From Hydrogenophaga sp. (GTDB lineage: Bacteria > Pseudomonadota > Gammaproteobacteria > Burkholderiales > Burkholderiaceae_C): a stretch of DNA of 62,770 nucleotides. The notes under the pieces are model-generated. The model saw nothing but the letters and a program-made list of their open reading frames with translations. It ran no database searches and was not told the DNA's origin. Position 1 is the stretch's first letter; the number at the start of each line of letters is the position of its first letter. The position numbers and the translations under genes were made by a program. The stretch lies in the NCBI RefSeq assembly GCF_019264445.1, contig NZ_JAHVAB010000042.1, positions 1-62,770 of the forward strand, in the 5' to 3' direction. This document shows, piece by piece, positions 44,218 to 53,170 of this stretch.

Positions 44218-45123
44218 TCAGGCGCGCCGCGCCACCCACCAGCCCCCCAGCTGGTTCACCAAGAGCCCGAGCAACACCAAGCCCGTGCCGAGCCACTGCT
44301 GCGGCATGGGCAGCTCGTTGAAGAACATCCAGGCCGACCACAAGCCCACCACTGGCACCAGCAGTGAAAACGGCGTGACGCGGCCAGCCGGGTGGCGCTT
44401 GAGCAGCTGCGTCCAGAGCGTGTAGGCCAGCAAGGTGGCCAGCCAGGCCAGGAACAACACCGCCAGCAGCGCCGGCCAGCGCAGGCCGATGAGCTGGGCC
44501 AGCACGGTCTGCGGGCCGTCCATCCACAGCGCCAGCGCCACAAACGGCAGGATGGGAAACACGCTGCTCCAGACGATGAAGGGCATCGGGTCGTAGTCGC
44601 CTTGCCGGTTGGCCAGGCGCACGACGATGTTCGACACCGCCCACATGAAGCCCGCGCCCAGCGTGAGCACAAAGCCTGCCAGCGTCATCTGGCCAGGGCC
44701 TTCACCATGCGCCGTGGCGATCAGCACCAGGCCGCTGAGGGCCACCGTGAGCCCCAGCCACTGGTGGGCACGCGCGCGCTCGCCCAGCAGCGGCACCGCC
44801 AGCAGCAGCGTGAAGAACGCCTGCGTCTGCATCACCACCGAGGCCATGCCCACCGTCATGCCCAGGCTCAGGCCCAGAAACAGAAAGCCGAACTGCCCCA
44901 GCCCCTGCGCGAGGCCATAGGCCACCACGTAGCGCACGGGCAGCTTCGGGAACCGCACGAACAGCAGGAACGGCAGCGACGCCGCCGCAAACCGCAGCGC
45001 GCCCAGCAACATGGGGCCGATGCCCTGCAGCCCCACCTTCATGACCACGAAGTTCAGGCCCCAGATCACCACCACCGCGAGGGCGCGCAGCAGGTCGCCG
45101 CGCGACAGAGGCAACGCGATCAT
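44218..45123 (-). CDS. eamA: EamA/YdeD-type DMT exporter
   Basis: This 301-residue protein has ten predicted helices arranged as two EamA repeats. It resembles E. coli EamA, the O-acetylserine/cysteine exporter, in VVVIWGLNFVVMKVGL, MLLGALRFAAASLPF, QAFFTLLLAVPLLGER and FSLLVPVVGLWSA. The substrate here may differ. The ATG overlaps the epimerase stop in an ATGA junction. It is the last gene of the minus-strand series that begins at 49319. Confidence 0.88.
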   Translation of the reverse strand: MIALPLSRGDLLRALAVVVIWGLNFVVMKVGLQGIGPMLLGALRFAAASLPFLLFVRFPKLPVRYVVAYGLAQGLGQFGFLFLGLSLGMTVGMASVVMQTQAFFTLLLAVPLLGERARAHQWLGLTVALSGLVLIATAHGEGPGQMTLAGFVLTLGAGFMWAVSNIVVRLANRQGDYDPMPFIVWSSVFPILPFVALALWMDGPQTVLAQLIGLRWPALLAVLFLAWLATLLAYTLWTQLLKRHPAGRVTPFSLLVPVVGLWSAWMFFNELPMPQQWLGTGLVLLGLLVNQLGGWWVARRA

Positions 45124-46130
45124 GGCATCGCCCTCACGGGTCTGCCTTGCGCGTCGCGCGCGGCCACAAACGCGCCGAACGCCTGCGCGCTGGTCTTGCG
45201 CGGCGTGTAGCCGAAGCGCTCTTTCAGCGCCGTGTTCAGCAGCACCGGGCGGTAGCGCAGAAAGTCGAGCTGCTCCGGTCCGTAGCGGCTCACGCCCAGC
45301 GCCGAGCCCACCCGCAGCAGCGTGCGCAGCAAGCCGGCGGGCAGCACGCGCAGCCGCTTGCCCAGGCGCTGCGCGATCTCGGGCAGCGTGAGCGCGCCGT
45401 CGCCGGCGAGGTTGTAGCAGCCGGGCACGGCCTGCCCGCTCAGGGCATGCAGGATGGCACCGGTCACGTCCTCGTCCCACACGAACACGAACGGGCTGTC
45501 GCTGCCGGCGATGGCGAGGATGCGCGGCTTTTCGAACAGCGCGGTGATCTGGTTGTCGACCCGCTCCCCCAGGATGGTGCCGATGCGCAGCACCGTCTGG
45601 CGCAGCGCGGGGTGCGTCTGGCGCACCTCGGCGAGCATCTCCTCCACCAGGCGCTTGTGATGCGCGTAGGCAAACACCTCGTTGCCGCGCAGCGCGTGCG
45701 CCTCGGTCAGCCAGGCCGGGTTGTCGGCGTGGTAGCCGTACGCCGCACCGCTGCTGGAGACCACCAGGTGGCCCACGCGGTGCGCCAGGCAGGCGCTGAC
45801 CACGTTGTGGGTGCCACCCACGTCCACCGAATGCTCGAACGCGCGGTTCGATCCCTTGCCGGGTGTGACGATGGAAGCCAGGTGCACCACGGTGTCGATG
45901 GCGTGCTGGCCCACGGTGTCGGCGAGGGCGCTGTCGCGCACGTCCTGCACGACGCAGGTCACACGGGGCAGGCGGTTCTCGGGCGGCACGTCCCGCACAT
46001 CCACCGCCACCACGTGTTCAATATGCGGCGCGCGCGCGAGCGCCTCGACCAACCCACGCCCCAGAAAGCCCTGCGCACCCGTGACCAGCACGCGCCGCGC
46101 TGCCGGCGCCTTGTCTTGCGGTGCGTTCAT
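45120..46130 (-). CDS. NAD-dependent epimerase/dehydratase (extended SDR)
   Basis: The protein has 336 residues. Rossmann motif VLVTGAQGFLGRGLVEAL begins near residue 15, VVHLASIVTPG follows, and the catalytic Tyr-x3-Lys is YAHHK. The sequence resembles SDRs that act on UDP-sugars or steroid-like substrates, but the substrate cannot be assigned. The ATG overlaps the BASS gene stop, and the stop overlaps eamA, so the three genes are translationally coupled. Confidence 0.88.
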   Translation of the reverse strand: MNAPQDKAPAARRVLVTGAQGFLGRGLVEALARAPHIEHVVAVDVRDVPPENRLPRVTCVVQDVRDSALADTVGQHAIDTVVHLASIVTPGKGSNRAFEHSVDVGGTHNVVSACLAHRVGHLVVSSSGAAYGYHADNPAWLTEAHALRGNEVFAYAHHKRLVEEMLAEVRQTHPALRQTVLRIGTILGERVDNQITALFEKPRILAIAGSDSPFVFVWDEDVTGAILHALSGQAVPGCYNLAGDGALTLPEIAQRLGKRLRVLPAGLLRTLLRVGSALGVSRYGPEQLDFLRYRPVLLNTALKERFGYTPRKTSAQAFGAFVAARDAQGRPVRAMP

Positions 46131-47053
46131 GGCCGGCCTGCGTCGGGCACGCCGCCCTGCAAAGGCCGCCGTGCCCACCAGCTCGCCAGGGCCAGGCCCG
46201 CGATGATGTCCCAGAAGCCCCAGACGCCCGCCACCACGGCCATGCCACCGAGGCCCCCGAAGAAGCTGAAGATGATGACGAGGCCGAGCCCCGCGTTGCG
46301 GATGCCGACTTCAATGGAGAGCGCGCGGCGGTCGTAGTCGGGCAGGCCGGCGGCGCGGGCGATGGCGTAGCCGGTGCCAAAGGCCAGCGCGTCGTGGGTC
46401 ACCACCGCCAGCAGCACCAGCCCGACATAGTCCAGGAAGTAGCGCCAGTTGCCCGCGATCGCGCCCACGATGAAGGCGATGAGCGCAATGAAACTCAGGA
46501 TGCGCAGCGGCTTCTTGAAGCGTGTGGTCCAGTTCGGGAAGCGGTGCGCGCACCACAGGCCCAGCACGAAGGGCACGCCAATGATCAGCAGGATGTGGCC
46601 GAACATCTCCACCGGGTCCAGCGCGATGGTCTTGAGCAGCGGCGCGGCGGTGGGGTGAATGCCGCCCCAGAACGCAAAGTTCAGCGGCATGGCGACGATG
46701 GCAATCGCGTTGGACACCGCCGTCATCGACACGCTGAGCGCCACGTTGCCGTTGGCGCGGTGGGTCAGGATGTTGCTCACGTTGCCGGGAGGGCAGCAGG
46801 CCACCAGGATCATGCCCAGCGCGATGCTCGTGGCGGGCTGCAGCAGCAGCGTGAGCCCGAAGGTGATGGCGGGCAGCGCGATGAACTGCGCCACGATGCC
46901 GACCGTGAACGCCAGCGGCATGCGCGCGACTCGGCGAAAGTCATCGATGCGCGTGTCCAGCGCAATGCCGAACATCAGGAAGGCCAGCACGCCGTTGAGC
47001 ACGGCAAGCGAGGCCGGGTTGAAATTCAGGCGGATCTCGTCAACAGGCAGCAT
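46127..47053 (-). CDS. Bile acid:sodium symporter (BASS) family transporter
   Basis: This 308-residue membrane protein has about nine to ten helices and belongs to the BASS family. Key family segments are LMFGIALDTRIDDFRRV, VACCPPGNVSNILTHRANGN (first crossover helix) and SIEVGIRNAGLGLVIIFSFF (second crossover). Bacterial members take up organic anions with sodium. Neighbouring oxidoreductases suggest a carboxylate or steroid-like substrate, but this is inference. It starts 33 bp after the monooxygenase gene. Confidence 0.9.
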   Translation of the reverse strand: MLPVDEIRLNFNPASLAVLNGVLAFLMFGIALDTRIDDFRRVARMPLAFTVGIVAQFIALPAITFGLTLLLQPATSIALGMILVACCPPGNVSNILTHRANGNVALSVSMTAVSNAIAIVAMPLNFAFWGGIHPTAAPLLKTIALDPVEMFGHILLIIGVPFVLGLWCAHRFPNWTTRFKKPLRILSFIALIAFIVGAIAGNWRYFLDYVGLVLLAVVTHDALAFGTGYAIARAAGLPDYDRRALSIEVGIRNAGLGLVIIFSFFGGLGGMAVVAGVWGFWDIIAGLALASWWARRPLQGGVPDAGRP

Positions 47054-47086
47054 GGAGGTCTCCTCGGTTGTTGTTCTTGGCGCTCG

Positions 47087-48400
47087 TCAGGCCAGCGCCT
47101 CGACCGCCTTGCGCACCGTGGCGCGGTAGACGTCCTTGTTCACGTAGTAGGCCATGCGCTCGAGCTGCAGGTATTTGTAGCCACCCGAGAGATCAGGGGG
47201 TGGCCCGGCCTTGGCCACCTGGAGTGCCAACGCGCTGGCCTTGCCTTCGTCCAGACCCTTGAAGTACCGGGCCACCAGCTCGGCCTGTTCGTAGCGCCCC
47301 TGCCAGCCCAGGCCGCTGGCCTCGACCATGCCGAGCACGGCGAGCCGGTCAAAGCGCGGCGCAAAGATGTTGAGGTACAGGCGCGGCGCCATGCCTTGCC
47401 AGTTGAGCAGGGCGTGGTCGAGGAAGGGGTAATGCAGCTTGTAGCCGGTGGCCGCGAGCACGAGGTCGTAGTCGCCCTGGCTGCCGTCCTTGAAGTGCAC
47501 GGTGGGGCCGTCAAAGCGCGCGATGTCGGCGCGCACGCCCACGTCGCCATGGCCGATGTGGTACAGGATGAGCGAGTTCACCACCGGGTGCGACTCGTAC
47601 ATCTTGTAGGCCGGCTGGGGAAAGCCAAAGCGCACCGGGTCGCCGGTAAACCACTTCAGCACCGTGCTGTCGATCTTCTGTTTGAGCCAGGGCGGCAGCT
47701 TGATCTTGCCGCCGATGGAATCGGCCGGTTTGCCGAACACGTACTTGGGCACGAAGTAGTAGCCGCGCCGCACCGAAATGTCCACGCTGCGCGCCTGGTG
47801 CACGGCGTCGACCGCAATGTCGCAGCCCGAGTTGCCGGCTCCCACGATGAGCACGCGCTTGTCCTTGAACTGCGAGGCCTGCTTGTAGGCGGAGGTGTGC
47901 AGCAGCTCGCCGGCAAAGCGCCCTTCGAACGCGGGCATGTTGGGCTCGGCGAGCGTGCCGTTGGCCACCACCACGCCCTTGTAGTCGGCGGTGGTCTGCT
48001 GGCCCTGGGCGTCTTCGGTGGTCACGCGCCACAGCGTGTCGGGCGCGTCGCTCACCGGTGCCACCCGGAGCACGCGCACGCCAAAGCGGTAGTGCTGGCG
48101 CAGCCCGAAGTGGTCGGCAAAGGCCATGAAGTAGTCCAGCAGCTCGCGGTGGCTCGGGTAGTCGGCCACGCGCTCGGCCATCGGGAACTCGCTGAACTCC
48201 GTCATGCGTTTGCTGGAAATGAGGTGCGCCGAGGCATACACCGTGGAGCGCGGGTTGTGGATGTTCCACAGCCCGCCCACATCGGTATGGGCCTCAAAGC
48301 CCTGAAAGGCGATGCCGTGCTTCTGCAGGCACCGCGCGCCTGCCAGGCCCGAGGGCCCGGCACCGATGAGGGCGATTTGTTCTTGTGTTGATGTGGTCAT
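47087..48400 (-). CDS. Flavin-containing monooxygenase
   Basis: The protein has 437 residues. The FAD motif is ALIGAGPSGLAGARCLQ and the NADPH motif is VLIVGAGNSGCDIAVDA near residue 180. The FMO fingerprint FAGELLHTSAY lies between them. It is in the FMO/N-hydroxylating monooxygenase class, which oxygenates N, S or ketone substrates. A REP-like repeat separates it from the SDR gene upstream. Its partners suggest a small catabolic or detoxification cluster under the divergent IclR regulator. Confidence 0.9.
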   Translation of the reverse strand: MTTSTQEQIALIGAGPSGLAGARCLQKHGIAFQGFEAHTDVGGLWNIHNPRSTVYASAHLISSKRMTEFSEFPMAERVADYPSHRELLDYFMAFADHFGLRQHYRFGVRVLRVAPVSDAPDTLWRVTTEDAQGQQTTADYKGVVVANGTLAEPNMPAFEGRFAGELLHTSAYKQASQFKDKRVLIVGAGNSGCDIAVDAVHQARSVDISVRRGYYFVPKYVFGKPADSIGGKIKLPPWLKQKIDSTVLKWFTGDPVRFGFPQPAYKMYESHPVVNSLILYHIGHGDVGVRADIARFDGPTVHFKDGSQGDYDLVLAATGYKLHYPFLDHALLNWQGMAPRLYLNIFAPRFDRLAVLGMVEASGLGWQGRYEQAELVARYFKGLDEGKASALALQVAKAGPPPDLSGGYKYLQLERMAYYVNKDVYRATVRKAVEALA

Positions 48401-48441
48401 GGTGTGTGAGAGGCGGCTGTCGATCCAGAGACGTCGCGGAA

Positions 48442-48505
48442 CCGGCTTTGCCGGGCCGCAGACGTCGCCCCCTCGAGGGGGTCGCGCGCAGCGCGGCGGG
48501 GGTGT
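48442..48505. repeat. REP-like GC-rich intergenic repeat, copy 2
   Basis: The spacer between the SDR and monooxygenase genes holds GCCGGGCCGC, then CGCCCCCTCGAGGGGG and GCGCGCAGCGCGGCGGGGG. Block order and orientation match the element at 721-793. In both places it lies between two minus-strand genes. Confidence 0.5.
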
Positions 48506-48506
48506 T

Positions 48507-49319
48507 TCATTTCCTCAAACCTGGTATGTCGGTCGAACCGGGTTCGCCAGCGCGGGGTTTGCGCGGCTGGCTTAGCAAGATGCGGTCGTGCAGCCGTGCG
48601 GGCAGCAGGCTGAGTGCACGCGAAAGCCAGCCAATGCGCCGGGGCAGCACGATGTGTTCGGTGCCGCGGGCCACCCCCGCGAGCAGGCGGCGCGCGGCCT
48701 CGTCGGGCTCGAGCAGGCCCGGCATGGCAAAGCGGTTGCCGGCGGTGAGTGCCGTGCGCAGGTAGCCGGGGCTCACGGTGTGCACGCTCAGCGCGGTGGG
48801 CCGAAGCTCGGCGCGCAGGCTCTGCAGGTAGGCGATCAGCCCGGCCTTGCTCGCGCAATAGGCGCCATTGCCCGGCATGCCGCGCCAGCCCGCCACGCTG
48901 GCCACGCCCACCAGCGCGCCGCGCTGCCCGCTCGCGCGCATGGGGTCCAGAAACGGTTGAAAGGTGGTGGCCGCGCCCAGCAAATTGATCTCCAGCATGC
49001 GGCGCATCGTGGCCAGGTCGCTGGCCTGCGCGGTGTCAAAACCCCCGGCCACGCCAGCGTTGGCCATCACCAGATCGGGCGGGCCGAAGCGGCCCAGCCA
49101 GTCGGCCGCCATGGCCTGCATGGCTTCAGCGTCGGACACCTCCGGTGTGTAGACGGCGCATCGCCCGGGCGCCAACGATGCCAGCGCCTCCAGCGCGGGT
49201 CGCCGCAAGCCGACCAGCGCCACGCACGCGCCCTGTTCCAGGAGCTCGCGCACCAGCGCCTGGCCCAGGCCACCACACGCGCCCGTCACCACCGCGTTGC
49301 GAAAGCTCAAACGTGTCAA
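48507..49319 (-). CDS. Short-chain dehydrogenase/reductase
   Basis: This 270-residue classical SDR has the cofactor loop VVTGACGGLGQALVREL, MANAGVAGG, catalytic Ser in VGVASVAGWRG, and Tyr-x3-Lys in YCASK. It starts at a TTG, supported by GAGGAGA about 8 nt upstream; a nearby GTG is out of frame. The C-terminus after about residue 235 is a basic tail, possibly membrane-associated. It is divergent from the IclR regulator gene across a promoter region rich in inverted repeats. Confidence 0.88.
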   Translation of the reverse strand: MTRLSFRNAVVTGACGGLGQALVRELLEQGACVALVGLRRPALEALASLAPGRCAVYTPEVSDAEAMQAMAADWLGRFGPPDLVMANAGVAGGFDTAQASDLATMRRMLEINLLGAATTFQPFLDPMRASGQRGALVGVASVAGWRGMPGNGAYCASKAGLIAYLQSLRAELRPTALSVHTVSPGYLRTALTAGNRFAMPGLLEPDEAARRLLAGVARGTEHIVLPRRIGWLSRALSLLPARLHDRILLSQPRKPRAGEPGSTDIPGLRK

Positions 49320-49374
49320 ACCACCGTCTCCTCGTGTTTGCTTGTGCCCGCAATGTAGGCGGCACTAGAATTTG

Positions 49375-49412
49375 TCTCGAAATATTTTCGGTAATCGTCT
49401 CATTATTCGAGA
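49375..49412. promoter_or_regulatory. Inverted repeats in the SDR/iclR divergent promoter
   Basis: TCTCGAA (49375-49381) and TTCGAGA (49406-49412) form a perfect 7-bp inverted repeat. Inside it, CGAAATATTTTCG (49378-49390) is another palindrome with a 3-bp centre. The region is locally AT-rich and ends 2 bp before the iclR ATG, as expected for an autoregulated IclR-type operator. Confidence 0.55.
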
Positions 49413-49413
49413 T

Positions 49414-50175
49414 ATGAACACAGACACCGAGGTCAGCCCCGGCCTGCGCCTGCTGGAACTGCTGGACCTGCTGGCCCGTGAAAACACGCCCCAGGCCCTG
49501 CCCGACGTGGTGGCCAAGAGCGGCTGGCCCAAGCCCACCGTGCACCGCATGCTGACGCAACTCGAAGCCGGTGGCTGGCTCGTGCGCGAACCGGACGGTC
49601 GGCACTTTGCGCTGGCGCCACGGCTGCTGCGACTGTCGGAAGCGGCGCTGAGCAGCAGCACGCTGCAGGGCGTGCGCCACGCGGTGTTGCGCCAGCTGGT
49701 CAGCGAGGTGGGCGAGAGCTGCAACCTCACTGCGCTGTCGGGCGCCGAGGTGATCTACCTTGACCGCGTGGAGTCGGCGTTTCCGCTGCGCATGGAGCTG
49801 CGACCGGGCACCCGCGTACCAGTGCACTGCTCGGCCAGCGGCAAGCTCTTCCTGGCCTGGATGGGCGCACGGCAGCGCCGCACCGTGCTCGATGGGCTGG
49901 ATTTGCGCCGCTACACCGCCAGCACGCTCACCGGGCGCGACGCGCTGGAAGCCGAACTGGAGACCATCCGGCGCGACGGCCATGCGGTGGACGCCGAAGA
50001 ATTCGTCGAAGGCCTGGTCTGCGTGGCGGTGCCGGTGTTCGCACCCGGTCAGACCACGGTGCGGTGCGCCCTTGCGCTGCAAGCCCCCGCCGCGCGCATG
50101 ACGCTGGCCCAGGCCCGGTTGCAGCTGCCGCGCCTGCAGACCGCCGCGCAAGCGCTGGCGCGCACGCTCGGCTGA
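49414..50175 (+). CDS. IclR family transcriptional regulator
   Basis: The protein has 253 residues. The N-terminal winged helix reads GLRLLELLDLLARENT, then KPTVHRMLTQLEAGGWLVRE. The C-terminal IclR effector domain contains YLDRVESAFPLRMELRPGTR and PVHCSASGKLFLAWM. The ATG at 49414 is taken because upstream codons lie inside the palindromic operator region. It likely controls the divergent SDR-monooxygenase-transporter genes and itself. The ligand is unknown. Confidence 0.9.
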   Translation: MNTDTEVSPGLRLLELLDLLARENTPQALPDVVAKSGWPKPTVHRMLTQLEAGGWLVREPDGRHFALAPRLLRLSEAALSSSTLQGVRHAVLRQLVSEVGESCNLTALSGAEVIYLDRVESAFPLRMELRPGTRVPVHCSASGKLFLAWMGARQRRTVLDGLDLRRYTASTLTGRDALEAELETIRRDGHAVDAEEFVEGLVCVAVPVFAPGQTTVRCALALQAPAARMTLAQARLQLPRLQTAAQALARTLG

Positions 50176-50190
50176 GCACCCCGTGTCACT

Positions 50191-50811
50191 TCAATAGAGC
50201 GTGTCGCGCTGGCGCGCGGGCAAGGCGCGGTCGTAGGCCGCCCCGTCGATGTCGTTCCGGGTGAGCGCCGCCAGCATCTCGCCGGCGGTGGGCACCGTGG
50301 TCTGGGTGGACGCATCCCAGAGACCCGCGCGCTTCATGGCCCGCGCGCACTGGAAGAACACCGACTCCACGCTGATGACCAGCACGCAACGGGGCGGCTT
50401 GCCGTCCATGGCCAGGCGCTGCAGCAAGTCTGGCGCCACCGAGATGCGCGCGCGGCCGTTCACACGCAGGGTTTCGCCCACGCCCGGCACCAGAAACAGC
50501 AAGGCCACGCGCGGATCGGCCAGGATGTTCTTCAAGCTGTCGATGCGGTTGTTGCCGGCGCGTTCGGGCAACAGCAGGGTGTGGGCGTCCAGCACCGTCA
50601 CCAGCCCCGGCGGGTCACCGCGCGGCGATGCGTCCAGCCCGTCGGGCCCGACGGTGGCCAGCACCGCGAAGGGCGAGGCCTCGATCCAGCGCTGGTACAC
50701 CGGGTGCAGGTGCGAAACCTCCTTGCGCACCGAGGCTTCGCCCACGGCACCAAACAGGGCCTGGAGTGCGGCCAGGTTTTCGATGGTGTGGTCGGAGTCG
50801 CGCAGCGTCAT
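50191..50811 (-). CDS. Pyridoxamine 5'-phosphate oxidase-fold FMN-binding protein (MSMEG_1061-like)
   Basis: This 206-residue protein has a split beta-barrel of the PPOX class. FAVLATVGPDGLDASPRGDP, LLLPERAGNNRIDSLKNIL and VALLFLVPGVGETLRVNGRA are the conserved blocks that bind flavin. The C-terminal segment VFFQCARAMKRAGLWD is typical of the MSMEG_1061 subgroup. The reaction is not known. It is 13 bp downstream of ffh on the same strand and convergent with the iclR gene. Confidence 0.87.
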   Translation of the reverse strand: MTLRDSDHTIENLAALQALFGAVGEASVRKEVSHLHPVYQRWIEASPFAVLATVGPDGLDASPRGDPPGLVTVLDAHTLLLPERAGNNRIDSLKNILADPRVALLFLVPGVGETLRVNGRARISVAPDLLQRLAMDGKPPRCVLVISVESVFFQCARAMKRAGLWDASTQTTVPTAGEMLAALTRNDIDGAAYDRALPARQRDTLY

Positions 50812-50824
50812 GGCGTGTCGGGGT

Positions 50825-52195
50825 TCAGCCCATGCCGGGCAGCTTGGGCATGCCTTTCATGCCACCCATGCGCTTCATCATCTTCATCATGCCGCCGCCC
50901 TTCATCTTCTTCATCATGTCCTGCATCTGCTCGAACTCCTTGAGCAGGCGGTTGACCTCCTGCACCTGCACGCCCGCGCCGGCGGCAATGCGGCGCTTGC
51001 GCGTGGCCTTGATGATCTCGGGCTTCTTGCGCTCCTTGAGCGTCATGCTGCAGATGATCCCTTCCTTGCGCTTGATGTCCTTCTCGGCGCGGTTCATGTC
51101 CACCTGACCCGCCTTGGCCGCCATGGCGGCGGGCAGCTTGTCCATCAGGCTGGAGAGACCCCCCATCTGCTTCATCTGGCGCAGCTGGTCGAGGAAGTCA
51201 TTGAGGTCGAAGCCCTCGCCGCTCTTGACCTTGGCCGCGAGCTTCTGGGCCGCCGCCATGTCCACCCCGGCGGTCACCTGCTCGACCAGCGCCAGGATGT
51301 CCCCCATGCCCAGCACGCGTTGCGCGTGGCGGTCGGCGTCAAACACCTCCAGGCCATCGATCTTTTCCGACACGCCGGCAAACTTGATCGGCGCGCCGGT
51401 GATGGCCCGCACCGAAAGCGCCGCCCCACCGCGCGAGTCGCCGTCGAGCTTGGTGAGGACGATGCCGGTGAGCGGCAGTGCGTCCTTGAAGGCCTTGGCG
51501 GTGTTGATCGCGTCCTGGCCTTGCATCGCGTCCACCACGAACAGCGTCTCCACCGGCTTGAGCACGGCGTGCAGCTCCTGGATCTCGCGCATCAGGGCTT
51601 CGTCGATCGCCAGCCGGCCGGCCGTGTCGACCAGCAACACATCAAAGTAGTGTTTGCGCGCGTGATCCAGGGCGGCGCGCGCAATGTCCACCGGCTTCTG
51701 GTCGGGCGTGCTGGGGAACCATTCGGCGCCGGCTTGCCCGGTCACCGTCTTGAGCTGCTCGATGGCCGCGGGGCGGTACACGTCGCCCGAGACGGTCAGC
51801 ACCTTTTTCTTGCGCTTCTCGATCAGGTGCTTGGCCAGCTTGGCGGTGGTCGTGGTCTTGCCCGCGCCCTGCAGGCCGGCCATGAGGATGACCGCCGGTG
51901 GCTGCGCAGCCAGGTTGATGTCGGCCACGCCGTCGCCCATGGTGGCGGCCAGCTCGCGGTTGACGATCCCCACCAGCGCCTGCCCCGGGGTGAGCGAGCC
52001 CACCACCTCCTGGCCCAGCGCCTTGTCCTTCACCCGGGCGATGAAATCGCGCACCACGGGCAGCGCCACGTCGGCTTCGAGCAGGGCCATGCGCACCTCG
52101 CGCAGCATGTCCGTGACGTTGCTTTCGGTAATGCGGGCCTGGCCGCGCATTTCCTTGACGATGCGTGAGAGTCGATCTGAAAGGGCTGAAGCCAT
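50825..52195 (-). CDS. ffh: Signal recognition particle protein Ffh
   Basis: This 456-residue SRP GTPase targets membrane proteins co-translationally. The N domain is followed by the G domain with GLQGAGKTTTTAKLA, LLVDTAGRLAIDEALM and VLTKLDGDSRGGAALS. The C-terminal M domain ends in a Met-rich stretch (MKKMKGGGMMKMMKRMGGMK) that binds 4.5S RNA and signal peptides. The start MASALSDRLSRIVKEMRG is standard. It is divergent from the ypjD-like gene, an arrangement also seen in enterobacteria. Confidence 0.97.
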   Translation of the reverse strand: MASALSDRLSRIVKEMRGQARITESNVTDMLREVRMALLEADVALPVVRDFIARVKDKALGQEVVGSLTPGQALVGIVNRELAATMGDGVADINLAAQPPAVILMAGLQGAGKTTTTAKLAKHLIEKRKKKVLTVSGDVYRPAAIEQLKTVTGQAGAEWFPSTPDQKPVDIARAALDHARKHYFDVLLVDTAGRLAIDEALMREIQELHAVLKPVETLFVVDAMQGQDAINTAKAFKDALPLTGIVLTKLDGDSRGGAALSVRAITGAPIKFAGVSEKIDGLEVFDADRHAQRVLGMGDILALVEQVTAGVDMAAAQKLAAKVKSGEGFDLNDFLDQLRQMKQMGGLSSLMDKLPAAMAAKAGQVDMNRAEKDIKRKEGIICSMTLKERKKPEIIKATRKRRIAAGAGVQVQEVNRLLKEFEQMQDMMKKMKGGGMMKMMKRMGGMKGMPKLPGMG

Positions 52196-52359
52196 GCTGC
52201 GCTTGGTGGGGGAAAAGGCCGCTGACCCGCGTGGATGCGGGCCGTCAGGCGGGTGGCACGGCCAGCGGGCCGGCGCGCTCGGGCCGAACAAGCCCGTTAA
52301 ACTGTCCGGATGATTTTAGCCGCGCCCTCCCCTTTCACGCCTGGCGCGCTCCACCGGTC

Positions 52360-53160
52360 ATGAGCCTGCTCCCCTCCCTCGCCACCAACCTGCCTGTGAC
52401 CACCGCGTCTGCCCTTGCCGCGCTGGTGTATGCCGTGCTGGCCTGGACGCAACCGCGCATGTCGGGGCCGCAGAGGCGGGGCTTCCTGGTGCTGGCCTGG
52501 ACCCTGCATCTGCTCGTGCTGATGCTGGGTCTCTTCGAGCAACCCACGCGCTTCGGCTTTGCGCCGGCCTTGTCCGTGACGGCCTGGCTGGTGCTCACGG
52601 TGTACCTGATCGAGAGTCGCCTGTACCCGCAGATGCGCGCGCGCTGGACGCTCGCGGTGGTGGGCATGGCCGTGGTGGTGCTGGCCTGGGTATTCCCCGG
52701 CACACCCTACCCGGCCCTGCAATCGCCGCTGATGCCCCTGCACTGGGCACTGGGCATCGCCTCGTACGGCCTGATCGGCGCTGCCGTGGTGCATGCCTGG
52801 CTGATGCAACGCGCCGAGCGGTCCATGCGCCTGGGCGAAGCCAACGATGCGGCCATGCCGCTGCTCACGCTGGAGCGGCTCACCTTCCGCTTCGTGGCGG
52901 CGGGCTTCGCCTTGCTGAGCGCCACGTTGCTGGCGGGCTGGTATTTCTCTGAAACCCTCAACCACCGCTGGGTCTGGGACCACAAGACCACCTTCTCCGT
53001 GCTGTCCTGGCTCACCATGGGCGTGCTGCTGGGGGGGCGCTGGCGCCTCGGCTGGCGCGGCCGCGTGGCGGTGCGCATGCTCTATCTGGCGGCCGGTCTG
53101 CTGCTGCTGGGCTACGCCGGCTCGCGCTTCGTGCTTGAAGTGCTGCTGCACCGCGCCTGA
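52360..53160 (+). CDS. ypjD: YpjD/CcsA-like inner membrane cytochrome c assembly protein
   Basis: This 266-residue protein has about eight membrane helices. The conserved CcsA/CcmC-type region includes LQSPLMPLHWALGIASYGL, and the C-terminal part has WYFSETLNHRWVWDHKTTFS with its His residues, then LSWLTMGVLLGGRWR. The WWD heme-handling motif of true CcsA is not obvious, so this is the YpjD branch, whose role is unproven. It is divergent from ffh. A TAAAAT-like element lies in the spacer towards ffh. Confidence 0.88.
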   Translation: MSLLPSLATNLPVTTASALAALVYAVLAWTQPRMSGPQRRGFLVLAWTLHLLVLMLGLFEQPTRFGFAPALSVTAWLVLTVYLIESRLYPQMRARWTLAVVGMAVVVLAWVFPGTPYPALQSPLMPLHWALGIASYGLIGAAVVHAWLMQRAERSMRLGEANDAAMPLLTLERLTFRFVAAGFALLSATLLAGWYFSETLNHRWVWDHKTTFSVLSWLTMGVLLGGRWRLGWRGRVAVRMLYLAAGLLLLGYAGSRFVLEVLLHRA

Positions 53161-53170
53161 CACTGCCCCC

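Noticed and set aside
42077..44644. Long open frame antisense to opgH
   Set aside because: It has a His/Gln/Arg-rich composition with no motif, and it crosses the convergent gene boundary.
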